Shown here in pieces: positions 1 to 6,240 of a stretch of 6,423 nt of DNA. Below the pieces are notes generated by a model. The model saw only the letters and a list, made by a program, of their open reading frames with translations. It did not search any database and was not told the DNA's origin. The position numbers and the translations under genes were made by a program. The first letter of the stretch is position 1, and each line of letters opens with the position of its first letter. Source of the stretch: an uncultured Cellvibrio sp. (GTDB taxonomy: Bacteria; Pseudomonadota; Gammaproteobacteria; Pseudomonadales; Cellvibrionaceae); contig CAMLRI010000134.1 of the NCBI GenBank assembly GCA_946482385.1, positions 1 through 6,423 of the forward strand. The letters run 5' to 3'.

Positions 1-2193
1 CATGGCAACAGCTGCTGTATTACCAACCCGGCCGGTTTGGATGCCGATGGCAACCTGTTGCTGCCGCCAGGGCGCCACGAGGTGGAGTGGACGGCGACCA
101 ATCAACAAGGGTTTAGCGATACCCAGATCCAGGTGGTGAATATCCGGCCGCTGGTGTCCTTCAGCAAGCCCCAGGTGGCTATCCGCGGTAGCCAGGTGAG
201 CTTCAAGGTTGTGCTCAATGGCCCATCGCCGGTATATCCACTGGAGATCCCCTATGTGGTGGATGCCTCCACCAGTGCGGCCAGCAACGAACACAGCCTG
301 GTAGATGGCCTAGCCAGTTTTGCCGAGGGTGAGTTGGAAGTTGAGATCCCCGTGCAGTTGCATGCCCTAACCGGCTTGAGTGATAGCGAGTTGGTGGTCG
401 CCCTGGATGACCAGACAGCCGCCGATGCGCCCGCCGGCCTGGATTTGTTTGATATCAATGCCGGTGTGGCCAATACCCACAGCATCAGCATTCGCGAAGG
501 TAATGTGGCGCCGATGATCAGCCTGAGCTTGACCCAGGGCGGGGTAGCGGTAACCCAGATTGCCCGCGATGCTGGCCCGGCCAGTATTACCGTGGCGGTC
601 ATCGACCCCAATACCGGCGATAGCCACAGCTATGACTGGTCTGCCACCAATGGCCTGGCGGATACCGACGGCAATCCCGTGGATGCCAGCCGTGTGTTCG
701 ACCCGGCCGGCCTTAGCGGTGTGCAGCAGGCGCAAGTGCTGGTGACTGATTCTGCCGGGGCCAGCGCCCAGGCCGGGTTGCATTTCCTGGTGGTGGCCAG
801 CCAGCCAGCGCTGGCTGCGGATACCGACAGCGATGGCGATGGTGCCGATGACCTGAGCGAAGGGGCTGGGGATGAAAACGGCAATGGCATTCCCGACTAC
901 CTGGATAACATGCCCACCAGCAACATATTGCCGCAGCAAGGCGCCGTGACTAGCGCCTACCTGGTGGAGTGCGACCCGGGTGTTACCTGTGGCATAGGGG
1001 CGTTTGCCCTGGGTACCAGCTCCGGCGGCGTGCAGATCCTGGATGATGAGCTGACCGGCGGTGCAGGCATAGCGGCCGATGATGACTTCGATCCTGTGGG
1101 CGGTATCTTCGACTTTGTGGTGCGCAACCTGCCCACACCCGGCCAGTCTGTGCGGGTGGTAGTACCCCAGCGTGCAGCCATTCCTGCCAATGCGGTTTAC
1201 CGCAAGTTCAACAACGGCAGCTGGGTCAACTTTGTGGTAGATGCCGATAACAGCATCCACTCAGCCCCAGGTAACCCTGGCTACTGCCCACCACCGGGAT
1301 CGGCCGCGTGGCAGCCAGGTTTGGTGCAAGGTTTCCGCTGTGTGCAATTGACCATTGAGGACGGTGGCCCCAACGACGACGACGGCCTGGTGAACTCCGC
1401 CGTGAGCGACCCGGGTGCGGTGAGTGTGGCCGAAGCCGTGGTGCCACCGGTTGAGCCGCCGGCAACGCCCACCGACCTTAAAACCAAGGGCAGTGGCAGC
1501 ACCTCTGGCTGGTTGTTGGTGCTGATGGCGGGGCTGCTGTTGCTGCGCCGCCGCAGCGGTAAAAGCCTGTTGCTGGGGTTGGTTGCCATGCTGGCAGCCA
1601 ACACCCAGGCGCAGCTTGCCCCAACCGCAGAAGGGCAGATGTATCTGCGCGGCGATATCTACCAGGCGGAGGGCAGCCAAACCCGCAGCCAATTGCTCAG
1701 CGATATGGCCAGCGATGGCCAGGAAATCACCCTGCGCCACTACGACAACAACCGCCAGGCCTACCAGTTGGCCCTGGGCTACCGCTGGAATAGCCAAACC
1801 TACACCGAATTGGCCTACCTGGATTTAGGGGATGTTAGCGTCAACCTGACCCTGCCGGCCGATGCCGATGTCGCCGAGGTGGAAGCCAGCCTCAACCGCC
1901 ATTACCCGCTCACGGCCGATGGCCTAAGCCTGGTGCAGGGGCTGCGTTTCCCAATGCGGGAACGGCTATACCTGGCAGCTGAACTGGGTGTATTCCTGTG
2001 GGATGGCAAGATCAGGGTGAAAGGCGAAGAGGATATTCACCTGCGCTACAAGGACACCCTGGACCCGGTGTTCGGCTTGCGTGTGGATTACCAAATCAAT
2101 AGCAGTATCGACCTGGGTTTGGGCCTGCGCCGCGTGAGCTTCAGTGAGCAGGATGTGGATTTGCTGGGCTTATCTGCCGCTTGGTCGTTTTAA
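1..2193 (+). CDS. Large secreted choice-of-anchor U-like protein fused to a C-terminal OmpA-like beta-barrel (5' end missing)
   Basis: The frame is open from base 1 (730 codons), so the start and export signal lie upstream. Visible order: a Calx-beta-like domain (codons about 51-169), a PKD/Ig-like domain (about 170-266), an Asp/Gly/Asn-rich TSP3-like calcium-binding hinge (274-303), and a domain resembling the choice-of-anchor U family (about 308-478) with four cysteines likely to form disulfides. Next comes a Gly/Ser patch, a hydrophobic span and RRR (497-518), like GlyGly-CTERM signals processed by rhombosortase. The frame continues through a second hydrophobic stretch ending TQA|Q into about 193 residues of alternating amphipathic strands ending in Phe, typical of an eight-stranded OmpA-like barrel. 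Domain names come from recognised sequence patterns, not a search. Substrate and partner are unknown; a surface or adhesion-like role is inferred. The stop is followed by a hairpin terminator. Confidence 0.85.
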   Translation, partial: HGNSCCITNPAGLDADGNLLLPPGRHEVEWTATNQQGFSDTQIQVVNIRPLVSFSKPQVAIRGSQVSFKVVLNGPSPVYPLEIPYVVDASTSAASNEHSLVDGLASFAEGELEVEIPVQLHALTGLSDSELVVALDDQTAADAPAGLDLFDINAGVANTHSISIREGNVAPMISLSLTQGGVAVTQIARDAGPASITVAVIDPNTGDSHSYDWSATNGLADTDGNPVDASRVFDPAGLSGVQQAQVLVTDSAGASAQAGLHFLVVASQPALAADTDSDGDGADDLSEGAGDENGNGIPDYLDNMPTSNILPQQGAVTSAYLVECDPGVTCGIGAFALGTSSGGVQILDDELTGGAGIAADDDFDPVGGIFDFVVRNLPTPGQSVRVVVPQRAAIPANAVYRKFNNGSWVNFVVDADNSIHSAPGNPGYCPPPGSAAWQPGLVQGFRCVQLTIEDGGPNDDDGLVNSAVSDPGAVSVAEAVVPPVEPPATPTDLKTKGSGSTSGWLLVLMAGLLLLRRRSGKSLLLGLVAMLAANTQAQLAPTAEGQMYLRGDIYQAEGSQTRSQLLSDMASDGQEITLRHYDNNRQAYQLALGYRWNSQTYTELAYLDLGDVSVNLTLPADADVAEVEASLNRHYPLTADGLSLVQGLRFPMRERLYLAAELGVFLWDGKIRVKGEEDIHLRYKDTLDPVFGLRVDYQINSSIDLGLGLRRVSFSEQDVDLLGLSAAWSF
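820..909 (+). other. Asp-rich TSP3-like calcium-binding hinge within the surface protein
   Basis: This stretch encodes DTDSDGDGADD followed closely by DENGNGIPDYLDN, the DxDxDGxxD pattern of thrombospondin type-3 or dockerin-like calcium loops. Such loops commonly link extracellular domains to C-terminal anchors in secreted bacterial proteins. It separates the PKD-like domain from the choice-of-anchor U-like domain. Calcium binding is inferred from the acidic spacing and is not shown. Confidence 0.7.
1489..1611 (+). other. Internal GlyGly-CTERM-like sorting segment directly followed by a signal-peptide-like segment
   Basis: Within the open frame, GSGSTSG leads into a hydrophobic run (WLLVLMAGLLLL, 1510-1545) and then RRRSGK (1546-1563). 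This is the glycine patch, membrane span and basic cluster expected of a GlyGly-CTERM anchor, which normally ends a protein. Here the basic cluster also serves as the n-region of a second hydrophobic run (SLLLGLVAMLA) ending at a plausible signal peptidase I site, TQA|Q, cut between 1611 and 1612. The two spans could form an inner-membrane hairpin with the arginines in the cytoplasm. The motif order is seen directly; processing by rhombosortase and signal peptidase is inferred. Confidence 0.6.
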
Positions 2194-2196
2194 AAC

Positions 2197-2232
2197 AAAC
2201 CGGCCGCTGGTGTAACACCAGCGGCCGGTTTT
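2197..2232 (+). terminator. Intrinsic hairpin terminator, probably bidirectional
   Basis: A perfect 16-bp stem (arms 2197-2212 and 2216-2231) with a 3-nt loop TAA lies 3 bases after the stop of the surface protein gene. On the plus strand it ends in TTTT (2229-2232). Read on the minus strand the hairpin is followed by TTTGTTTT, an even better U-tract. It can therefore stop transcription of both the plus-strand gene and the convergent receptor gene. Confidence 0.9.
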
Positions 2233-2257
2233 GCCATCACTAGCCATTCACGATTGC

Positions 2258-2318
2258 TAACCCACATTGTTAACCCACATTGTTAACCCACATTGTTAAC
2301 CCGCATTGTTAGCCCGCC
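2258..2318. repeat. Tandem 13-bp repeat, four units plus a partial fifth
   Basis: The unit TAACCCACATTGT occurs exactly at 2258-2270, 2271-2283 and 2284-2296, with one substitution (A to G) at 2297-2309. A degraded partial unit at 2310-2318 ends one base before the stop codon of the receptor gene. Unit junctions create GTTAAC palindromes. Because 13 is not a multiple of 3, successive units place stop codons in all frames on both strands. The array lies in the receptor's 3' untranslated region, between its stop and the shared terminator. Confidence 0.95.
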
Positions 2319-2319
2319 G

Positions 2320-5139
2320 CTAAAACTTGTAGCTCACTCCCACAAAATAACTGCTGCCGCTGTAGGTGGTGCCATAAAGGCGGTCGCTGCTATCGCTGTA
2401 TTGCTCTTCGCGCTGGTTGGTAAGGTTAATCCCTTCCAGGGTGATTTTTAGTTCATCGCTCCATTTGTAAAACGCGGAAAAATCCCAGCGCGTAGCGGCG
2501 TGGTAGCCGCGTTCATCCTCGTCGGCCAGGCCGCCTTCCACATTCAGAATGTAGCTGTCGCGATAATTGGCAGAAACCCGCGCGCCCCAGTGGCTGCCCT
2601 CGTAGTAGAGGGTGGCATTGGCCGCATGGCGGGAGAGGCCGATAAAGTCCTTGGTTTGGTTGATGCCGGACGCCTGCACATTGCGGTAGCGGGCGCTGCC
2701 GCGGGCGTGGGTGTAATTGCTGACAATACCCAGCTTGTTAAAGGGCGCGGGTAAAAAATCCAGGTCGCGGTGAAACGACAACTCCATACCCTCAAAGCGG
2801 GTGGAATCGGAATTTACCGGGCGCGCATAGGCGTAAAGGGTATTGGCATCCTGCCCATCCCCCAGGAACGACAGCGGGTAGCCAGTTTCGCCGTAGGGCA
2901 CCAGGGCAGTTTCGGTGACGACAAAGCCATCCAGCTGCTTGGAAAATGCCGCCAGGGATACATAGCCAATATCGTTAAAGTAATACTCCCAGGCCAGGTC
3001 CAGGTTGGTTGCCTTGATCGGTTGTAAATCGGGGTTGCCCGCCTGTATCGACAAGCCGGAAGGGCCATTGGGATCGTTGCGGATAATGGCGGTAGGCGTT
3101 ATTTGTTGCAGATCCGGGCGGGTAATATTTTGGCTGGCACCCAGGCGGATAATGGTGCTGGGGGTCAGGTTCCAGGCCAGGTTGGCAGCGGGTAACAGGT
3201 CGGAATAATCGCCGGTTTTGGTAACCTCGGTGGCTTGCAGCATGCCTTGGGCGCGCACTTGGGTGGTGAAGTGGCGCAGCCCTATGTCGCCGTGTAAGGG
3301 CTGGTTAAACCACTGGCCCTGCCAGCGGTAAAGGGCAAAGGCGCTGTAGGTTTTTTCTTTAATAGCAAAGGTATCGGATTCAACCAGGTGGCTGGCATTG
3401 AGCTTGCCATCCAGGCCGTAAAACCTTTGTGCCGCGCGCACATCGGCAATGGCCCAGGCGATATCTTTGTGGTCGCTAAATACCGCGGCAAAACTTCCAG
3501 TATCATCTACCACACCATTATTGAGTGGTGTGGGTGTTACGCGCACAAAATCATCCTGGGTACGCCTAAGGCTATCGCTGATAAATTCAGTGGCGGCCAT
3601 GCCTATCTTCACGCTGTTTTGTTTGTCCAAATCAAATGTCAGGCCGGTTTTGGCCTGGTTGATTTCACTGCTTTGCTCATCCTCGCGGAAATCCAGTTCG
3701 CGCAGCGTCCAGTTATCGCTGTCGGCGGTGTCGAAATCGTAGCGGTTAACGCCGTAAAAGCGATCCCGGCGAAAATCCGTTGTAATACTTCCCGTGTGCT
3801 CAAAATAAACCTTATCGCTTACCGGAATATCCAGTTTGGAGCGGGAGGTGCCCAGCAAGCCAAAAACGCCCAACTGCTCGTTGAGTTGCCAGCTGCCATC
3901 CAGTACCAGATGGTAAAAGCGGGTGTCCTGTTGGTCGATGCGGCTTTCCGTCACCATATTTACATTGCTGAATTCGCCGTACACCACTTCCAGGTCGTTG
4001 CCGTTGCGGGTGTATTCCAGCGCGTCGACCCTGCCCAGGGCTGTGCTGGCAGAGCCATTGGTGGCCAGGTGGTGCTCGCGCTTATCGTTGTTGAATTCGC
4101 CGTAAAACATATCCAGGTTAAGGGCCAGCCGGTCGTCGGGTTTAAATTGCAGGCTGGAACTAAGGCCAAGGCGCTCTTGGGTATTGGCCCAGTGGGAATA
4201 ACGGTTCAGGCGCGCAAACCACAAGTTATCGGCGCTGGTGTTGGGGTTGCCATCCAGGCCGCCGGCCAGCAGCGCCGCTGTTTCGCTGTCGATATTGGGG
4301 CCAATATCGGTAGTGGTGCGGGTGCGCCAGCGGCTGGTGCTATAGCCCTGCTCCACAGTGTCGCGCTGGCTGTAGGAAAGGGCGACCAGGGCACCCAGGG
4401 AATCCCAGGTGTTGGATAGCAAAAGCGATAGCTGGGGTTTGCTATCGCTGGTGTAGCGGTTATCGCCCAGCTTAAGGCTGGCGTTGGCGGTGAAACCCTG
4501 GTGGTCAAAGGGCCTGGGGGTGCGCAGCTCAACGGTGGAAGCTATGCCGCCTTCAAGGGTGTCGGCGGTGTAGGTTTTTTGGACGCTGAGCTGGCTGAAT
4601 AAATCAGCCGAAAATACATTGAAATCAAAGGCGCGGCTGGTGGAAATGGTATTGCGGCTATCGAGGGTAGATGCGCTTTGCGCCAGCGCATCCAGCCCAT
4701 TGATGGTGACCCGCGAAAAATTGGCATTCAACCCGCGCACAGTGATCTGGCGCCCTTCGCCGCCCTCGCGGCTAATGGCAATGCCGGGGATACGCTGCAG
4801 GGCCTCGGCTAAATTCAGGTCGGGGAAATCGGCAATATCTTCGCTGACAATCGTGTCCTGTTGTTCTGTCGATGTGCGCTTAAGGTCGCGGGCGCGCACC
4901 ACCGAACCGCGGAAACTGGTCACGGGAACTTGCAGCAGTTCCTCCAGGGAAAGATCGAGTAGTGCCTCATCACTATTGCCCAGCGCCGGGTTGCAAATTG
5001 CCGCTGCACACACAGCCAGTAGCACTGCCCGGGCATGGTTTTGTATGCGGCTGGGGAGGTGGCAGGTGTTGATGGTATTAGTGGAGTGGCCTGGGTTGGC
5101 GGGCAGGGGGATACTGGGAATGGCGTGGCTCAGAAGCAT
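2320..5139 (-). CDS. TonB-dependent outer-membrane receptor, Xanthomonas/Caulobacter type
   Basis: A 22-stranded outer-membrane transporter that imports a ligand using TonB-ExbBD energy. Numbered from the chosen start (939 aa): a hydrophobic signal core at 36-49 with cleavage near ALG|NS (54/55); LSLEELLQV (63-71), a segment often seen just ahead of the plug in such receptors; a TonB-box-like DTIVSE (95-100); a plug with AEALQRIPGI and the VRGLNANFSRVTINGLDA block (134-151) typical of the TIGR01782 family; then a long barrel with aromatic, amphipathic strands and a terminal Phe for BAM recognition. ATG 5139 is preferred because GAGG (5149-5146) sits 6 bases upstream and a promoter-like element leaves a sensible leader. 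ATGs at 5151 and 5184 (954 aa) are also possible. The ligand is unknown; related receptors often take up oligosaccharides, but no carbohydrate enzyme or regulator is adjacent here. Confidence 0.93.
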   Translation of the reverse strand: MLLSHAIPSIPLPANPGHSTNTINTCHLPSRIQNHARAVLLAVCAAAICNPALGNSDEALLDLSLEELLQVPVTSFRGSVVRARDLKRTSTEQQDTIVSEDIADFPDLNLAEALQRIPGIAISREGGEGRQITVRGLNANFSRVTINGLDALAQSASTLDSRNTISTSRAFDFNVFSADLFSQLSVQKTYTADTLEGGIASTVELRTPRPFDHQGFTANASLKLGDNRYTSDSKPQLSLLLSNTWDSLGALVALSYSQRDTVEQGYSTSRWRTRTTTDIGPNIDSETAALLAGGLDGNPNTSADNLWFARLNRYSHWANTQERLGLSSSLQFKPDDRLALNLDMFYGEFNNDKREHHLATNGSASTALGRVDALEYTRNGNDLEVVYGEFSNVNMVTESRIDQQDTRFYHLVLDGSWQLNEQLGVFGLLGTSRSKLDIPVSDKVYFEHTGSITTDFRRDRFYGVNRYDFDTADSDNWTLRELDFREDEQSSEINQAKTGLTFDLDKQNSVKIGMAATEFISDSLRRTQDDFVRVTPTPLNNGVVDDTGSFAAVFSDHKDIAWAIADVRAAQRFYGLDGKLNASHLVESDTFAIKEKTYSAFALYRWQGQWFNQPLHGDIGLRHFTTQVRAQGMLQATEVTKTGDYSDLLPAANLAWNLTPSTIIRLGASQNITRPDLQQITPTAIIRNDPNGPSGLSIQAGNPDLQPIKATNLDLAWEYYFNDIGYVSLAAFSKQLDGFVVTETALVPYGETGYPLSFLGDGQDANTLYAYARPVNSDSTRFEGMELSFHRDLDFLPAPFNKLGIVSNYTHARGSARYRNVQASGINQTKDFIGLSRHAANATLYYEGSHWGARVSANYRDSYILNVEGGLADEDERGYHAATRWDFSAFYKWSDELKITLEGINLTNQREEQYSDSSDRLYGTTYSGSSYFVGVSYKF

Positions 5140-5145
5140 GCAGGC

Positions 5146-5149
5146 CCTC
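5146..5149 (-). promoter_or_regulatory. Ribosome binding site deciding the receptor start
   Basis: On the minus strand GAGG is followed by 6 bases and then the ATG at 5139. The two upstream in-frame ATGs (5151 and 5184) lack a comparable purine-rich site. This favours the 939-residue form, although the site overlaps the ATG at 5151, so the evidence is suggestive only. Confidence 0.45.
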
Positions 5150-5195
5150 ATGGCTTTTACTGGTCGGTTAACAAAGAGGCCCATGGGCTAATCAG

Positions 5196-5201
5196 AGTGT
5201 A
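5196..5201 (-). promoter_or_regulatory. Candidate extended -10 promoter element for the receptor gene
   Basis: Read on the minus strand, TGCTACACT (5204-5196) fits an extended -10 (TGn plus TACACT, 4 of 6 matches to TATAAT). A weak CAGGCA sits 17 bases further upstream as a -35. Transcription would begin near 5189. That is too close to the ATG at 5184 for a normal leader but gives about 50 bases ahead of the ATG at 5139. No experimental support can be read from sequence. Confidence 0.3.
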
Positions 5202-5239
5202 GCAGTTGCTGTGGGGGCTGCCTGGTTGCCGGCCGCCGC

Positions 5240-5280
5240 GCCTGGGGTGCGCTTGAATTGCGCGGCTTCATCCCCTAGGC
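5240..5280 (+). other. Nested inverted repeat in the divergent intergenic region, upstream of purU
   Basis: GCCTGGGG (5240-5247) pairs with CCCCTAGGC (5272-5280) as 8 bp with one bulged T. Inside it, GCGC (5249-5252) and GCGC (5260-5263) flank a 7-base loop. It ends 38 bases before the preferred purU start. It could be a leader hairpin or a DNA site for a regulator. It is not a terminator because no T-tract follows. Confidence 0.35.
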
Positions 5281-5318
5281 TTGGCGGCTTATTTGTTGCC
5301 ATGAATGGAATTAGCCCC

Positions 5319-6179
5319 ATGTCCGCCGTTAAAGAAATCGTATTAACCTTCAGCTGCCAGGATTCCAAAGGTTTGGTGGCCGCTGTTGCCACCCTGTTTG
5401 CCACCCTGGGTTTTAATATCACCGAGTCTTCCCAGTTCGAGGATGTGGAGCGCAGCCGCTTTTTTATGCGCACCGTGTTTGAATGCCCCGATGGCTACAA
5501 TCTCAGCCAAATTCGCTCGCTGTTTAAACCCCTGGGCGAGCAATACAAAATGGATTGGAATATTTTCGATCGCCACAGCAAGCCGCGGGTGCTGATTGCG
5601 GTATCGCAATGGGGCCACTGCCTGAATGCACTGCTCAACAGTTGGAAAAACGGCTCGCTGCCGATTGATATTGTCGGTGTGGTATCCAACCACAATGTCA
5701 TGCGCGATCTCACTGAGTGGTACCAGTTGCCCTTCCATTATTTGCCCATCACCGCCGATACCAAGCCGCAACAAGAGGCGCAGTTGTGGCAGCTGATGCA
5801 AGATTTGCAGGCAGACTTTTTGGTGCTGGCGCGCTATATGCAAATTCTTTCCGACGATTTATGTAAAAAATTGAATGGCCGCGCCATTAATATCCACCAT
5901 TCATTCCTGCCCGGTTTTAAAGGCGCCAAGCCTTACCACCAGGCCTATGATCGCGGCGTAAAATTAATTGGCGCCACCGCCCATTTTGTTACCGCCGATT
6001 TGGACGAAGGCCCCATCATCGAGCAAGCGGTCGAGCGGGTATCTCACATCAACTCACCGGAAGACATGGCCGAAATTGGCCGCGATATTGAAGCCGTGGT
6101 ACTCAACCGCGCCGTGCGCTGGCACGCAGAGCATCGGGTGCTGCTCAATGGCAGCAAGACGGTGGTGTTTTCGCGCTAG
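5319..6179 (+). CDS. purU: Formyltetrahydrofolate deformylase (10-formyl-THF hydrolase)
   Basis: This cytoplasmic enzyme hydrolyses 10-formyltetrahydrofolate to formate and tetrahydrofolate, balancing one-carbon pools and supplying formate for PurT-dependent purine synthesis. The 286 residues match the family's usual length of about 280-290. Residues 4-85 form an ACT domain (SCQDSKGLVAAVATLF, then ERSRFFMRT), the site of glycine/methionine control in the E. coli enzyme. Residues 90-286 form the formyltransferase-fold domain with INIHHSFLPGFKGAKPYHQAY, GATAHFVT and LDEGPIIEQ. The catalytic Asn191, His193 and Asp229 are all present. ATG 5319 aligns best with the family N-terminus and has a weak GGAA 8 bases upstream. 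ATG 5301 would add six residues (292 aa), and the frame is open back to a GTG at 5211, which would add an atypical leader. It is divergent from the receptor gene; no functional link to it is apparent. Confidence 0.95.
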   Translation: MSAVKEIVLTFSCQDSKGLVAAVATLFATLGFNITESSQFEDVERSRFFMRTVFECPDGYNLSQIRSLFKPLGEQYKMDWNIFDRHSKPRVLIAVSQWGHCLNALLNSWKNGSLPIDIVGVVSNHNVMRDLTEWYQLPFHYLPITADTKPQQEAQLWQLMQDLQADFLVLARYMQILSDDLCKKLNGRAINIHHSFLPGFKGAKPYHQAYDRGVKLIGATAHFVTADLDEGPIIEQAVERVSHINSPEDMAEIGRDIEAVVLNRAVRWHAEHRVLLNGSKTVVFSR

Positions 6180-6231
6180 TGGTGAGCAGGCAGGTAATGG
6201 GCTAAGCTTTTTGACAGTTGGGGAGCAGAGC

Positions 6232-6235
6232 GGAG
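6232..6235 (+). promoter_or_regulatory. Ribosome binding site of the nucleotidyltransferase gene
   Basis: GGAG lies 5 bases before the ATG at 6241, in a purine-rich stretch. This good match supports both the start choice and translation independent of purU, which ends 61 bases upstream without a clear terminator in between. Confidence 0.7.
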
Positions 6236-6240
6236 CTGTT

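Noticed and set aside
367..1260. A 297-codon open frame on the minus strand inside the surface protein gene
   Set aside because: The product is rich in His, Gly, Ala and Ile, as expected from the complement of Asp/Gly/Asn-rich coding sequence. It shows no domain or ribosome binding site and is judged a shadow.
2258..2311. Telomere-like GGGTTA spacing on the minus strand as a G-quadruplex
   Set aside because: There are four GGG runs but they are separated by 10-base loops, which are too long for a stable two- or three-tier quadruplex.
3510..3533. 8-bp inverted repeat with an 8-base loop inside the receptor gene
   Set aside because: It lies within coding sequence for a Pro/Thr-Asn-Gly-Val loop with no flanking T-tract. 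Stems of this size arise by chance at this scale.
3388..4419. A 343-codon open frame on the plus strand inside the receptor gene
   Set aside because: It is antisense to a well-supported receptor, has a low-complexity Ala/Val/Gly/Ile-rich product without recognisable motifs, and fits codon-bias shadowing in GC-rich DNA.
5253..5281. Weak promoter for purU (TTGAAT, 17 bases, TAGGCT)
   Set aside because: Only 4 of 6 and 3 of 6 consensus matches, and it overlaps the hairpin element. Too weak to list as a promoter.
5211..5318. N-terminal extension of purU from a GTG at 5211
   Set aside because: The added residues have no family counterpart and lack a binding site. The ATG at 5319 gives the normal PurU length and N-terminus.
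6211..6216. Perfect TTGACA -35 hexamer before the nucleotidyltransferase gene
   Set aside because: No -10-like hexamer occurs 16-18 bases downstream; the next A/T-rich bases overlap the start codon. A chance match is more likely.
6180..6240. Terminator after purU
   Set aside because: The only T-run (6208-6212) follows a very short imperfect stem around AAGCTT. No convincing hairpin is present, so readthrough into the next gene is possible.
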